Position numbers and translations under genes: made by a program
From: Dyadobacter beijingensis DSM 21582
GTDB lineage: Bacteria; Bacteroidota; Bacteroidia; Cytophagales; Spirosomataceae
DNA: 64,000 nt
Assembly: GCF_000382205.1 (NCBI RefSeq)
Contig: NZ_KB907788.1
Span: 1,116,001 to 1,180,000 of the forward strand
Direction of reading: 5' to 3'
Notes under the pieces: generated by a model
The model's input: the letters and a program-made list of their open reading frames with translations, nothing else
Database searches by the model: none
What the model was told of the DNA's origin: nothing
Part shown: positions 33,225-42,094 of the stretch, piece after piece
How positions within the stretch are numbered: the first letter of the stretch is position 1
Layout: every line of letters begins with the position of its first letter

Positions 33225-34999
33225 ATGCGTTCCGTTTTGGAGGAAATGTCGCGGATGATTTCGTCCAGGGCATATGCCGATGTGAGCACGTGATCGAGCA
33301 GCTCGGTTTTCTCGGTTTCCGAATGCTGGTAGTTGCTGATGAGGTCGATCAGCCCCATGAGCCTCGCGAGCGGCGCGCGTATCACGTGCGACTGCATCCA
33401 GGCGATCTCCTGCAACTTGTGGTTCCGCTCCTCGATCTCGCTGATGTACCGCAGCCGGTCGGTCACGTCGTGGCCGATCGCGATCCAGTGCGTATGTACG
33501 CCGCGCACGTCCGTAACGGGCAGCAGCGCGAGGTTGATATAACATTCCTCGTCCTCCCGGAGGTACCGCAGGGTCGCACCTTTGAGCGGTTCCAGATGAT
33601 AAATGGCATCTTTCAACCGGTCAAAATCATTCCGCGCGGGGCTGAAACCTTTCAGCAGCGCCGGGCTTTTGCCCAGCACTTCGGCCGGCGCGTAGCCCGT
33701 GATCCGCGTGAATGCGGCATTGACATACAATATTCGTAACCCTGTGACATCCCGTGGGTCGGACTCGGCGATCAATACCGCGTCGTTCGTATTGGTAATG
33801 ACCGACACGAGCAGTTTCAGTTCGTGCTCTTCCTGCCGGGCCTTCGTGATATCCACCATCAGGCCCCGCAGCAATTCCGGCTTGCCGTTTTCGCTGATCA
33901 CCGACACGACGTCTTTGATCCACACCAGCCTGCCGTCGCGGGCGATCATGCGGTAGTCGAACGTGTGGTTGCGCATTTCCTGCGTCTCGCGGTGGCAGAA
34001 GCGCACGGCCTGTTCGCGGTCGTCGGGGTAAATGTGTTTTTGCCAAAAGTCGGGATCGCCGAGCCATTCTTCCGGCGAGTAGCCGAGAATACTGCGGACC
34101 TGGTCGCTCACAAAACTGAACTGAAATGTGCTCGCGTCCGCTTCCCAGAAAATCCCGTCCACCGTTTGAATGAGCGATTCGAACTGCCGGTGCGATTGCA
34201 GCAGCTCCTGCTCCACCATTTTCCGGTTGTGGATATCCTGGATAACCCCGTAAATGCGGGTACAAACGCCTTCGACCGCATCGGCCTTACCGGTTACCCT
34301 GATCCACTTTTCGCGGCCGGACGGGGTATCGATCAACAGTTCGAGGTCGAAAAACTTGCCATCGGCGATCGCTTCGGAAATGGCCTGCACGAATGCGTCG
34401 CGGCCGGGGCCGGGATGGCAGAAATCGATAGCCGTGTGAAAGCCGGGCTGGTAGTCGGCCGGTACTTCATGGATTTCTTTCGCCACATCCGACCAAACGA
34501 TCACCTGGTTGATCAGGTCGCACTCCCAGCTGCCCACGCGGGCAATGCGGAGCGTTTCGTTCAGGAATTTCCCGGATGTGAACGGGTTATGCGTTTGCTG
34601 GGCGAGCGTCACCTCCGTTACGTCGGTTACCGTGCGCAGGATGCACGTGATCTGGCCCGCCTCGTCACGCACCGGCGTATTGCTGGCGTGCAGGTACCGG
34701 ACCTGCGGCTTATCCGCACCCGCCGGTGTCACCAGGTATTTCGATACCGGCGCCTCGTTAGGCAGGCCATCGGCCACCAGCTTTTCCAACAGGCTGTTCC
34801 ACGGCGGCACACTGTTGTAGGGATTGTTGGGGAAAGCCTCGTAAAACCCTTTGCCGATCAACTCGTCACGGGTCATGTGTACCAGGGCGAGGTAGGCATC
34901 GTTGGCGTCGGCAATGGTAAATTTGGGAACGTCGGTCAGAAGCACCAGGCTTGGCGCGGGCAGCGATCTGAATACCTGACCTAAATAATTGTTGATCAT
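33221..34999 (-). CDS. Multi-PAS protein with a HisKA-like end but no ATPase domain
   Basis: 592 residues from ATG 34999 (MINNYLGQVFRSLPAPSLVLL). About four PAS/PAC units follow one another: around 12-130 (ending TCILRTVTDVTE), 145-265 (YGVIQDIHNRK), 275-400 (LLRGLMVDITKARQEE) and 405-525 (WIAIGHDVTDR). The last 65 residues contain a dimerisation/phosphoacceptor-like helix, IAWMQSHVIRAPLARLMGLIDLI, with a His in the right place, then a second helix ending DEIIRDISSKTERI. The HATPase domain that should follow is missing and the stop is clean, so it cannot phosphorylate itself. It is a soluble sensor that may accept phosphate or act as a scaffold. No regulator gene adjoins it. Confidence 0.88.
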   Translation of the reverse strand: MINNYLGQVFRSLPAPSLVLLTDVPKFTIADANDAYLALVHMTRDELIGKGFYEAFPNNPYNSVPPWNSLLEKLVADGLPNEAPVSKYLVTPAGADKPQVRYLHASNTPVRDEAGQITCILRTVTDVTEVTLAQQTHNPFTSGKFLNETLRIARVGSWECDLINQVIVWSDVAKEIHEVPADYQPGFHTAIDFCHPGPGRDAFVQAISEAIADGKFFDLELLIDTPSGREKWIRVTGKADAVEGVCTRIYGVIQDIHNRKMVEQELLQSHRQFESLIQTVDGIFWEADASTFQFSFVSDQVRSILGYSPEEWLGDPDFWQKHIYPDDREQAVRFCHRETQEMRNHTFDYRMIARDGRLVWIKDVVSVISENGKPELLRGLMVDITKARQEEHELKLLVSVITNTNDAVLIAESDPRDVTGLRILYVNAAFTRITGYAPAEVLGKSPALLKGFSPARNDFDRLKDAIYHLEPLKGATLRYLREDEECYINLALLPVTDVRGVHTHWIAIGHDVTDRLRYISEIEERNHKLQEIAWMQSHVIRAPLARLMGLIDLISNYQHSETEKTELLDHVLTSAYALDEIIRDISSKTERI

Positions 35000-35171
35000 A
35001 TCGTTTTGTCGGCCAGCACGGCCCAATGCACTGTTTCTCCTAACGATATATAATAAACGTCTATATGAAATCCCCTCGTCCGCAGCCCCATTATTTCGTA
35101 CAATTTAAAGATATTTTCGACTAAACGGCGTAATTTAATGACTATATTGGCAATGTACCTCAAAATACGGC

Positions 35172-36881
35172 ATGAAGACCATTATACCCATCACCGCCTT
35201 GTCATTGCTGACGGGCATTATTGCATTTAACCATGAGCCGCGCACTGAAACTTTCAACAGCGCACCCGCCGAAATCCCCGTCTGCGGCCCAGCCTACCAG
35301 AATTTACAGGCACCTTTGCTAAATGGCAAATACATTGTGGCACTGCCGGGATGGGGTAATTTCTCCTACAAAGTATCGACCAGCTCCGATAGCTCGCAAT
35401 TCTATTTCGATCAGGGTCTGAACCTCTATTACGGTTATCACTTCAAAGAAGCCGTCGCGTCGTTCCGGGAAGCAGGACGGATCGACTCTACCAATGCGAT
35501 GGCATTCTGGGGACAGGCGCTCGCGATGGGGCCGTATTACAATGCCGCCCATAGCTACACCAAGCCCGCGGAAGTGGCACAGGCGTTAATTCGTATGAAC
35601 AGCCTCACCGCCCATGCCACCGAAAAGGAACAACGCCTGATCGACGCCATGAATAGCCGCTACTCCGACGACCCGACCGACGCCAGACGTGCCGAACTGA
35701 ACCAGGCCTATTCCGACAAACTCAAAAAGCTCGTCACCGACCATCCGGACGAAACCGAGTTCAAGATCCTGTACATCGACTCCCAAATGCTGATGCACGC
35801 CTGGGATTTCTGGAAAAAAGACGGTACCGCCAGGCCCTGGACGCCCGAACTCGTGGCGCTCTGCGAAAAAGCACTCAAAGCCTCCCCGAAACATCCTGCC
35901 GGCCTGCATTACTACATTCATCTCACCGAAGCATCGCGGCATCCCGAAGTGGCGCTGGGGAGTGCGGAAGCCCTCCGCGACCTGCTCCCGGGCGTAGCGC
36001 ATATGGTACACATGGCCAGCCACGAATACGAGCGCAATGGTCTTTACGGCAAAGGCGTGGAAGTTAATAACCTGGCCGACGAGGCGCTGCTCAACTACGA
36101 TATGCTGGCCAAAAACCTTGCATTAAACAAGCATTCACCGCATTACTTCGCCGTGCAAACCTACTGCGCGCTCACCGCGGGTATGTATAAGGACGCCACG
36201 CGCTATGCGCAGCGCGTACGCCAGAGCGTTGCGCCCAAGCCGGAAAATACCTATGACCAGTATCTGTATATGCTTCCCGTGATGACGCAGGTGCGGCTGG
36301 GTAAATGGCAGCAGATCCTCGCCGATTCGGCTCCCGACCATTCATGGGCCTATGCCAGCCTGCTCTCCGACTTTGCCAAAGGCATTGCCTATGCCCACAC
36401 CGGCCGTCCGGACGCCGCCGCTGAGCGGCTCGCGTCGCTGAGAGAAAAATCCAAAGAGCCTGTGCTCACCAGGCGTAGGATACCATTTAATTCGCCCGTC
36501 GAGATAGCGGCCGTTGCCCAAAAGGTGCTCGAAGGCGTGTTGGCCATGGCGCAAAACAACCAGGCGAAAGGCATTACGGCACTGGAAGAAGCGGTAAAGC
36601 TGGAAGACAAGCTCATCTACACCGAACCCAAAGACTGGCCATTGCCCTCGCGGCAATTCCTGGGCGCTTACCTCCTGAAAGCAGGCAAGCCTGCACTGGC
36701 AGAGAAGGTTTACCGCGAAGACCTGATCTATAATCCGTCCAACGGCTGGTCGCTCGTGGGCCTGTCGCAGAGCCTGAAAGCGCAGCGCAAAACGAAAGAG
36801 ATCGCGGGCATAAAAGCCAGATACGAACGTGCATTCGCCAATGCCGAGCAGATTCCGGCGGGGTCGGTCTTTATCAGATAA
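35172..36881 (+). CDS. Exported TPR-repeat protein
   Basis: 569 residues with an N-terminal signal (MKTIIPITALSLLTGIIAF). Helical repeats of TPR type are spread through it, for example FDQGLNLYYGYHFKEAVASFREAGRIDSTNAMAFWGQALAMG (about 78-118), ALCEKALKASPKHPAGLHYYIHL and LGAYLLKAGKPALAEKVYREDLIYNPSNGWSLVGLSQSL near the C-terminus. A His-rich segment VAHMVHMASHEYERNGLY in the middle is conserved-looking. TPR proteins mediate protein contacts; no enzymatic motif is evident. A four-helix membrane protein gene starts 18 bp after its stop, so the two are probably co-transcribed. Confidence 0.85.
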   Translation: MKTIIPITALSLLTGIIAFNHEPRTETFNSAPAEIPVCGPAYQNLQAPLLNGKYIVALPGWGNFSYKVSTSSDSSQFYFDQGLNLYYGYHFKEAVASFREAGRIDSTNAMAFWGQALAMGPYYNAAHSYTKPAEVAQALIRMNSLTAHATEKEQRLIDAMNSRYSDDPTDARRAELNQAYSDKLKKLVTDHPDETEFKILYIDSQMLMHAWDFWKKDGTARPWTPELVALCEKALKASPKHPAGLHYYIHLTEASRHPEVALGSAEALRDLLPGVAHMVHMASHEYERNGLYGKGVEVNNLADEALLNYDMLAKNLALNKHSPHYFAVQTYCALTAGMYKDATRYAQRVRQSVAPKPENTYDQYLYMLPVMTQVRLGKWQQILADSAPDHSWAYASLLSDFAKGIAYAHTGRPDAAAERLASLREKSKEPVLTRRRIPFNSPVEIAAVAQKVLEGVLAMAQNNQAKGITALEEAVKLEDKLIYTEPKDWPLPSRQFLGAYLLKAGKPALAEKVYREDLIYNPSNGWSLVGLSQSLKAQRKTKEIAGIKARYERAFANAEQIPAGSVFIR

Positions 36882-36899
36882 CATCAGTCGTAGGTTGCT

Positions 36900-37376
36900 A
36901 TGGGCGCGTTCAAAATCAGTCGGGCAGGCCGGAACACCATCTTGTCGGCCACTTTGGTAGCGGGTACGCTCGATATCCTGGCGGCATTTCTCGTGTATGC
37001 CGTGATTCTGGAAAAAACGAGCCCTGCGCGTATCCTGATGTCCATTTCCAGCGCGGTGTTCGGTAAGGCCGCCTATTCGGGTGGTACGCCGATGATCGTC
37101 ACCGGCCTGCTGCTTCATTTTGTGATCGCATTCATTTTTACGGTTTTCTACTACCTCATTTTCCCCAGCCTGGCATTTCTGCGCCAGCGAAAACTGCTCA
37201 GCGGGATTTTGTACGGTGTGTTCATCTGGCTGGTCATGAACCTGGGCGTGCTGCAAATCGTGTTTGAAGGCATGCCCCTCCCCGATCCCGGCGCAGCGCT
37301 GCTGGGCATGGCGATCCTCATCGTGGCCGTGGGTATCCCCATTTCCTACATCGTGTCGGCATCCGGGCGGCGGTGA
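36900..37376 (+). CDS. Small integral membrane protein (YagU/DUF1440-like)
   Basis: 158 residues with four predicted membrane helices: ILSATLVAGTLDILAAFLVYAVIL, MIVTGLLLHFVIAFIFTVFYYLIF, LLSGILYGVFIWLVMNLGVL and ALLGMAILIVAVGIPISYIV. The arrangement and the GTLDILAAF and LLHFVIAF motifs resemble the YagU-type uncharacterised inner-membrane family, though this assignment is tentative. It follows the TPR gene by 18 bp. The stop is 6 bp from the convergent stop of the NmrA-like gene, with no hairpin between. Function unknown. Confidence 0.8.
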   Translation: MGAFKISRAGRNTILSATLVAGTLDILAAFLVYAVILEKTSPARILMSISSAVFGKAAYSGGTPMIVTGLLLHFVIAFIFTVFYYLIFPSLAFLRQRKLLSGILYGVFIWLVMNLGVLQIVFEGMPLPDPGAALLGMAILIVAVGIPISYIVSASGRR

Positions 37377-37382
37377 CCTGGG

Positions 37383-38249
37383 CTAGGCGACCATTCTTTC
37401 CAAATGCTCTTCCAAAGTCGTAGGCATTTCCGCACGAATGGTACCATGCCCCTCCGGCCGGGATTTTCCGCTGATCACGGCGTCGGTCATTTCCACGAAA
37501 TTCCGAATACCATCGTGGGAAAAACCGATCGATTCCAGCGTGTTGCCCCACTGGCCGCGCGGGATCTGCTGCGCTTTGACTTTTTTGCCTAAAACCTTCG
37601 TCAACACGCCAGCCACATCTTCAGAGCTGTAAGCCGCCGGGCCGTATAGCTCGTAAATGGTATTGTCGGCATCGTCGCTGAGCAGCACTTCCGCCGCAAA
37701 ATGGCCGACATCGAACGGGCATATCATCGGTATTTTCAGGTCCACGGGAAAGAATGTGGGCAAAACGCCGCTTTCCTTTGCCGTATCGAGGTAATTTTCC
37801 CAGTTGCTGAAATAGTAGGCCGGGCGGATGAAAACCCGCGTCAGATCCATCCGGTCGAAAGCGTGTTCGAGCATGTAGGACATTACCAGGTTGCCTGTGC
37901 CCTCGCGGTGCTGCGCGCCCATGGACGATAGCCCCACGATCTTTTGAATGCCGCTGGCGATCAGTGCCGCCCGGTAGTTGGTGAGAATGTCGTTCGTATC
38001 GCCGAGCACATTCTCCTCCTGCCCGGTTTCCGGCGTGAGCGCGAAAAGTGTCTGCCCGTCGCGCAGGGCCACCTTTAATGCTGGCAGGTTATGCGCATCG
38101 GCAATGGCGGCATCCGCGCCGCCGGCTTTCAGTTCCTCCGCTTGGTCTTCGTTCCGCACGATTCCCTTGACCGCTGCATTCCGTTCTACAAGCTCTTCTA
38201 CAACCGCCGAACCGACCCGGCCCGACGCTCCTAAAATGATATGTGCCAT
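37383..38249 (-). CDS. NmrA-like NAD(P)-binding oxidoreductase
   Basis: 288 residues with the Rossmann nucleotide motif HIILGASGRVGSAVVEELVERN at the very N-terminus (GxxGxxG), then VKGIVRNEDQAEELKAGGADAAIADAHN, typical of atypical short-chain dehydrogenases of the NmrA group. FIRPAYYFSNWENYL and YELYGPAAYSSEDVAGVL are also characteristic. Members act as quinone or flavin reductases or as redox-sensing proteins; the catalytic Tyr-x-x-x-Lys of classical SDRs is not evident. It is divergent from the molybdopterin oxidoreductase gene, with a 170-bp shared promoter region in between. Confidence 0.88.
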   Translation of the reverse strand: MAHIILGASGRVGSAVVEELVERNAAVKGIVRNEDQAEELKAGGADAAIADAHNLPALKVALRDGQTLFALTPETGQEENVLGDTNDILTNYRAALIASGIQKIVGLSSMGAQHREGTGNLVMSYMLEHAFDRMDLTRVFIRPAYYFSNWENYLDTAKESGVLPTFFPVDLKIPMICPFDVGHFAAEVLLSDDADNTIYELYGPAAYSSEDVAGVLTKVLGKKVKAQQIPRGQWGNTLESIGFSHDGIRNFVEMTDAVISGKSRPEGHGTIRAEMPTTLEEHLERMVA

Positions 38250-38419
38250 GATTTTCAGTTTGTAGTGATTTTGAAAAATGCGGTTACATCAAAAATCAAA
38301 CCAGCGGGGCGGCTATCGGGCTGCATTTGGCATTTGATCCCCGTTTCAATGCAGCTCGTCAAAACAATTTTTGCATTGGAAGGCTACCATTTTCTTTTGC
38401 AGGCAACATCCCGGCAAAT

Positions 38420-40549
38420 ATGACTATGAACCGCCGCCATTTTATGCAAACAGCCTCCCTGGCCACCGGCGGGATGCTATTATCCTTTTTTATCCCTCCA
38501 AAATCGCCGGGCGGCGTATTGCGGCAGGCGGGTTTTTCGCCGAATGCCTTGCTCCGTATCGATGCCGACGACACAATCCGCGTTATCCTGCACAAAGTGG
38601 AAATGGGCCAGGGCATATGGACCACGCTCCCGATGCTCATCGCGGAAGAGCTGGATTGCGACTGGTCGCGGATACGGGTCGAAAACCGGGTCATCGAAGG
38701 CCCGGTGCCGGAGGAAAGCATCTTCGTGCTTTCTACGGGAGGCTCGGATACTACCCGCTCGGAGTTCGACCGGTTCAGGACCACGGGCGCCATTGCCCGC
38801 ACCATGCTCGTGCAGGCGGCCGCGAAACGCCTCGGCATCGCTCCGGATCAATGCACAACGGCCAATGGGTACGTAATGGCAGGATCGACAAAAATCAGCT
38901 ATGGCGCGCTGGCTTCGGACGCAGCGCAGTTACCCGTCCCAACCGTGAAGCTCCGCGAGCGCAGCGAATGGAAATTGATCGGCCGGTCGCCGCAGCGGCT
39001 GGATATTGCCGAAAAAGTCAATGGCAAGCTGCCATACGGCATCGACATCCAATTTCCGGGCCTGCTTGTTGCCGTGCTTGAACGCTGCCCCGTTTTTGGC
39101 GGAAAAGTAAAATCCTTCGATGCGTCAGAAGCCTTGCGCGTGGCCGGGGTAAGAAAGGTAGTACCAATACCGTCTGGCGTGGCTGTCGTAGCAGCGCATT
39201 CCTGGGCGGCTATCCAGGGGAGAAAAGCGCTCAAAATCGAATGGGATTTCAATCGGGCTGAAAATCCCGAGATGCAGTCGCAGATCGTGCAGTACCGAAA
39301 TGAAACCCTCAAACCGGGCATTAAAGGCCAGTCGAACGGCGACGTCGCCCATGCGTGGCCGAAAGCGGGCGCCGTACACGAGCAGGAATTCCAGTTTCCT
39401 TACCTTGCCCACGCACCGATGGAAACGCTGAATTGCACCGTCAAACTCACGGCCGGTCATTGCGAAATCTGGACGGCCACCCAGTCGCAATCGCTGCACC
39501 GGCAGGACGCGGCCCGCATACTGGGCTTCCGCGAGGAGCAGGTGACGCTCTACACGCCCGCGATGGGCGGCAGTTTCGGCCGCCGTGGATCATTCGGCTC
39601 CGACTGGGTGATGGAGGCATTGCACATTGCCAAAGCTTCCGGCGAACACATCAAACTCATCTGGACGCGCGAGGACGATATCCGCGGCGGCTATTACCGG
39701 CCGGTGTATTTCCACAAGGTCAAAATCGGGATCGGTACCGACGGGCTGCCGATGGTCTGGGAGCATCACGTAGCGGGCCAGTCGCTGTTTGTCAATACCG
39801 TATTGGAAAAAGACATCGCCCCCAACGGCCTCGATTATAGCACGCTCGACGGCGTAAACGGCTCGCCCTACATCGCGCGCTGCCCCGATCACGCTGTCAT
39901 TTTACACACGACGGCCAACAACGTACCGGTGCTGGCCTGGCGGTCGGTGGGCAATACGCACACGGCATTCGTTATGGAAACGCTGGTGGACGAACTGGCA
40001 TTCCGCGCCGGTCGCGATGCCGTCGGATACCGCAAAACGCTGCTGGCAAACCATCCGCGGCACCTGGCCGCATTGACCACCGCGGCCGAAATGGCCGGCT
40101 GGGGGCAGCCGCTTCCGACCGGCCATTTCCGCGGGGTGGCCGTGCATGCGGCGATGGGCAGCGTAGTGGCGCAGGTGATGGAAATATCGTTTTTGGAAAA
40201 CGCATTAAAAGTACACCGCGTCACGTGCGCGATCGCCTGCGGGCTTGCCGTGAACCCCGACGGCATGAAAGCACAAATGGAAAGCGGCATCATTTATGGC
40301 CTTACGGCAGCACTGTATGGGGAAATCACGCTGACGAACAACGGCATTCAGCAAAGCAACTTCCACGATTACCGGATTTTACGGATGGAAGAAGCGCCCG
40401 AAATTACCGTGCATATCCTGGAAGATGAAGGCAAAATGGGCGGCGCGGGCGAGCCGGGCGTGGCACCCGTGGCACCGGCATTGGCGAATGCATTCTTCGC
40501 GGCTACGGGCAAGCGCGTGAGGAAGTTACCATTGCTGGGCAATATTTGA
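38420..40549 (+). CDS. Molybdopterin-binding large subunit, isoquinoline/aldehyde oxidoreductase type (IorB-like)
   Basis: 709 residues from ATG 38420 (alternative 38426). The N-terminus MTMNRRHFMQTASLATGG is a twin-arginine export signal, so the cofactor-loaded enzyme should be periplasmic. Motifs of the xanthine-oxidase superfamily molybdenum subunit are visible: VILHKVEMGQGIWTTLPMLIAEEL, TGGSDTTRSEFDRFRTTGA, MGGSFGRRGSFGSDWV and GGAGEPGVAPVAPALANA, the last carrying the active-site Glu. Such enzymes hydroxylate N-heterocycles or aldehydes and normally need a small 2Fe-2S subunit (IorA) and a cytochrome; neither is beside it. A LytS-type kinase gene begins 12 bp after its stop. Confidence 0.9.
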   Translation: MTMNRRHFMQTASLATGGMLLSFFIPPKSPGGVLRQAGFSPNALLRIDADDTIRVILHKVEMGQGIWTTLPMLIAEELDCDWSRIRVENRVIEGPVPEESIFVLSTGGSDTTRSEFDRFRTTGAIARTMLVQAAAKRLGIAPDQCTTANGYVMAGSTKISYGALASDAAQLPVPTVKLRERSEWKLIGRSPQRLDIAEKVNGKLPYGIDIQFPGLLVAVLERCPVFGGKVKSFDASEALRVAGVRKVVPIPSGVAVVAAHSWAAIQGRKALKIEWDFNRAENPEMQSQIVQYRNETLKPGIKGQSNGDVAHAWPKAGAVHEQEFQFPYLAHAPMETLNCTVKLTAGHCEIWTATQSQSLHRQDAARILGFREEQVTLYTPAMGGSFGRRGSFGSDWVMEALHIAKASGEHIKLIWTREDDIRGGYYRPVYFHKVKIGIGTDGLPMVWEHHVAGQSLFVNTVLEKDIAPNGLDYSTLDGVNGSPYIARCPDHAVILHTTANNVPVLAWRSVGNTHTAFVMETLVDELAFRAGRDAVGYRKTLLANHPRHLAALTTAAEMAGWGQPLPTGHFRGVAVHAAMGSVVAQVMEISFLENALKVHRVTCAIACGLAVNPDGMKAQMESGIIYGLTAALYGEITLTNNGIQQSNFHDYRILRMEEAPEITVHILEDEGKMGGAGEPGVAPVAPALANAFFAATGKRVRKLPLLGNI

Positions 40550-40561
40550 TAAATTGGGGGT

Positions 40562-41656
40562 ATGCAAAAGGCTGTTTCGAAACTGTACCATATTCCGTTC
40601 TGGCTGGTCTACCATTATTTGTGGTGGGTGGTGGCGATGGGTAACCCGCTCAAAGCGGCCGAAAGCATCCTGTTTTCGCCTTATGCGGTTAAATTCCTGT
40701 TTTATGTCGTTTTCCAGGCGGTAGCAGTGTATTTCAATTTATACTACCTCATCCCGCGCTACCTGGAAAAGGGCCGTTATAAACCCTACATCGCCTACCT
40801 GGGCATGACGTTGCTCGCTACCGCGCTCGTGATCGTTTCGGGATATTATGTCAGCGCGTGGCTGGCGCACCAGTCGGTGGAGATGCTCTTTGGGCGGGAT
40901 AAAAATTGCTTTTTCTACTTTTTCGGAGAGGCGATGCCGTCCACCCTGGCCAGTACCACGCTGGCGATGAGCATTAAACTTACCAAAAACTGGATCGGTA
41001 CCGAACGGCGCAAACAGCTCCTGGAAAAAGAGCACCTCGAAACGGAACTGCGCTTTTTGAAACACCAGTTTAACCCGCATTTCCTGTTCAACAGCATTAA
41101 CTCGATATTTTTCCTCATTCACAAAAACCCGGACGTCGCGTCTGCTTCGCTCGCGAAATTTTCGGAACTGCTCCGGCACCATTTGTACGAATGCAACGAC
41201 GAGCTCGTACCGCTCGACAAGGAGGTGGCGTATCTCCGCAATTTCATCGCCCTCGAAAAGCTGCGGCAAAACCGCGGCGTGCTGGTTACGGCAGAAATAG
41301 CCGATTTACCGGGCGACGCGGGCATTGCCCCGTTTATTCTGATGACCTTCGTCGAAAACGCTTTCAAACATATTTCGAAAGACAGCCACTGCGAAAACCG
41401 GATCAGCATGCAGCTTCACACGCAGGGCGACGATCTTCATTTCCTGGTTTCGAATACCGCTTCATCGGTCGCTGTGCAGCAGGCCGCGCATGATGGCGGC
41501 ATCGGCCTCAAAAACGTACGCCGCCGCCTCGACCTCCTTTATCCGGGCAGGCACATGCTTGACATTCAGAAAGATAATGGCATTTTCAACGTACATCTCA
41601 CCCTCTCGCTGGACCCGCACCACGCACCTCAGGCCCGCCAGCATGCCATTCAGTAA
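40562..41656 (+). CDS. LytS-type membrane histidine kinase, orphan
   Basis: 364 residues. Four membrane helices occupy the first 140 residues (FWLVYHYLWWVVAMG; VKFLFYVVFQAVAVYFNLYYLI; IAYLGMTLLATALVIVSGYYVS; MPSTLASTTLAMSI), followed by a coiled coil and the His_kinase domain with phosphoacceptor His173 in FNPHFLFNSINSIFF. The N-box FVENAFKH and G-box GGIGLKNVRRRL are intact. It is co-transcribed with the molybdopterin oxidoreductase (12-bp gap) and closed by a terminator overlapping its own stop, so no LytTR regulator is in the operon. It may work with the regulator at 7037 or one outside the window. Confidence 0.93.
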   Translation: MQKAVSKLYHIPFWLVYHYLWWVVAMGNPLKAAESILFSPYAVKFLFYVVFQAVAVYFNLYYLIPRYLEKGRYKPYIAYLGMTLLATALVIVSGYYVSAWLAHQSVEMLFGRDKNCFFYFFGEAMPSTLASTTLAMSIKLTKNWIGTERRKQLLEKEHLETELRFLKHQFNPHFLFNSINSIFFLIHKNPDVASASLAKFSELLRHHLYECNDELVPLDKEVAYLRNFIALEKLRQNRGVLVTAEIADLPGDAGIAPFILMTFVENAFKHISKDSHCENRISMQLHTQGDDLHFLVSNTASSVAVQQAAHDGGIGLKNVRRRLDLLYPGRHMLDIQKDNGIFNVHLTLSLDPHHAPQARQHAIQ

Positions 41657-41687
41657 CCGAGCGTACGGTTACTGAATGGCTTTATTT
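41645..41687 (+). terminator. Strong intrinsic terminator overlapping the kinase stop
   Basis: A perfect 15-bp stem, GCCATTCAGTAACCG (41645-41659) with its complement at 41666-41680, 6-nt loop, then TTTATTT. The left arm contains the last codons and TAA of the kinase gene. Confidence 0.9.
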
Positions 41688-41729
41688 ACATTTACTTTTA
41701 TTAAAAACACTTTCTTTTTCTTTCACAAA

Positions 41730-41786
41730 GTTAACCCAAGGGTAATGTCGCCTTAACGGCATGATAACATTGCCCGCCTACATTTG
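41730..41786 (+). promoter_or_regulatory. Promoter with four 11-bp direct repeats (Pho-box-like)
   Basis: Four adjacent 11-mers, GTTAACCCAAG, GGTAATGTCGC, CTTAACGGCAT and GATAACATTGC (starting 41730, 41741, 41752, 41763), share TAA at positions 3-5. Five bases later TACATTTG (41779-41786) is a perfect -7 box, and no -33 TTG is present. Tandem 11-bp sites just before the core promoter are the arrangement bound by OmpR/PhoB-family activators. A second set with the same geometry lies at 47746-47802. Confidence 0.65.
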
Positions 41787-41792
41787 TGCCGG

Positions 41793-42094
41793 ATTCAGCG
41801 GTCAACCTTTCCTTCTCTATACGTATACGATCAAGCGGTAAAAGCGCGCGACGGCTATTCTGATCTGACATTGTTTCTGATGCCCGTCCGGCACCGGCAC
41901 GGCTGTTCATGCCGATTTTCAGAACAATGCGGTCCGAACGACGCCTGGCATTTACCGGGAAGGCACGCCGGTAACCCCGGTTTTTTAATTTCACAACTAA
42001 CACATCCTATTTCCGATTGCTGCCCGAATGCAGCCGGAAGCGGCACCCAGCTAACGCATTTGAAAGAAGTACAATAACCAAACGAACAGAAAAA
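41793..42094 (+). promoter_or_regulatory. Long structured leader with competing hairpins
   Basis: About 300 nt separate the predicted start site from the receptor ATG. CATTGTTTCTGA (41869-41880) pairs with TCAGAACAATG (41919-41929), enclosing CGGCA/TGCCG (41895-41899 with 41910-41914). Downstream, TTACCGG/CCGGTAA (41952-41958 with 41968-41974) excludes ACCGGG/CCCGGT (41954-41959 with 41976-41981), and the latter is followed by TTTTT, as in an attenuator. No known riboswitch class is recognised. A 97-codon frame in this stretch has no coding character. Confidence 0.45.

Noticed and set aside
41784-42077. 97-codon frame in the leader before the TonB receptor
   Set aside because: Cys/His/Pro-rich random-looking sequence across predicted RNA stems; no homologous pattern; treated as untranslated leader.
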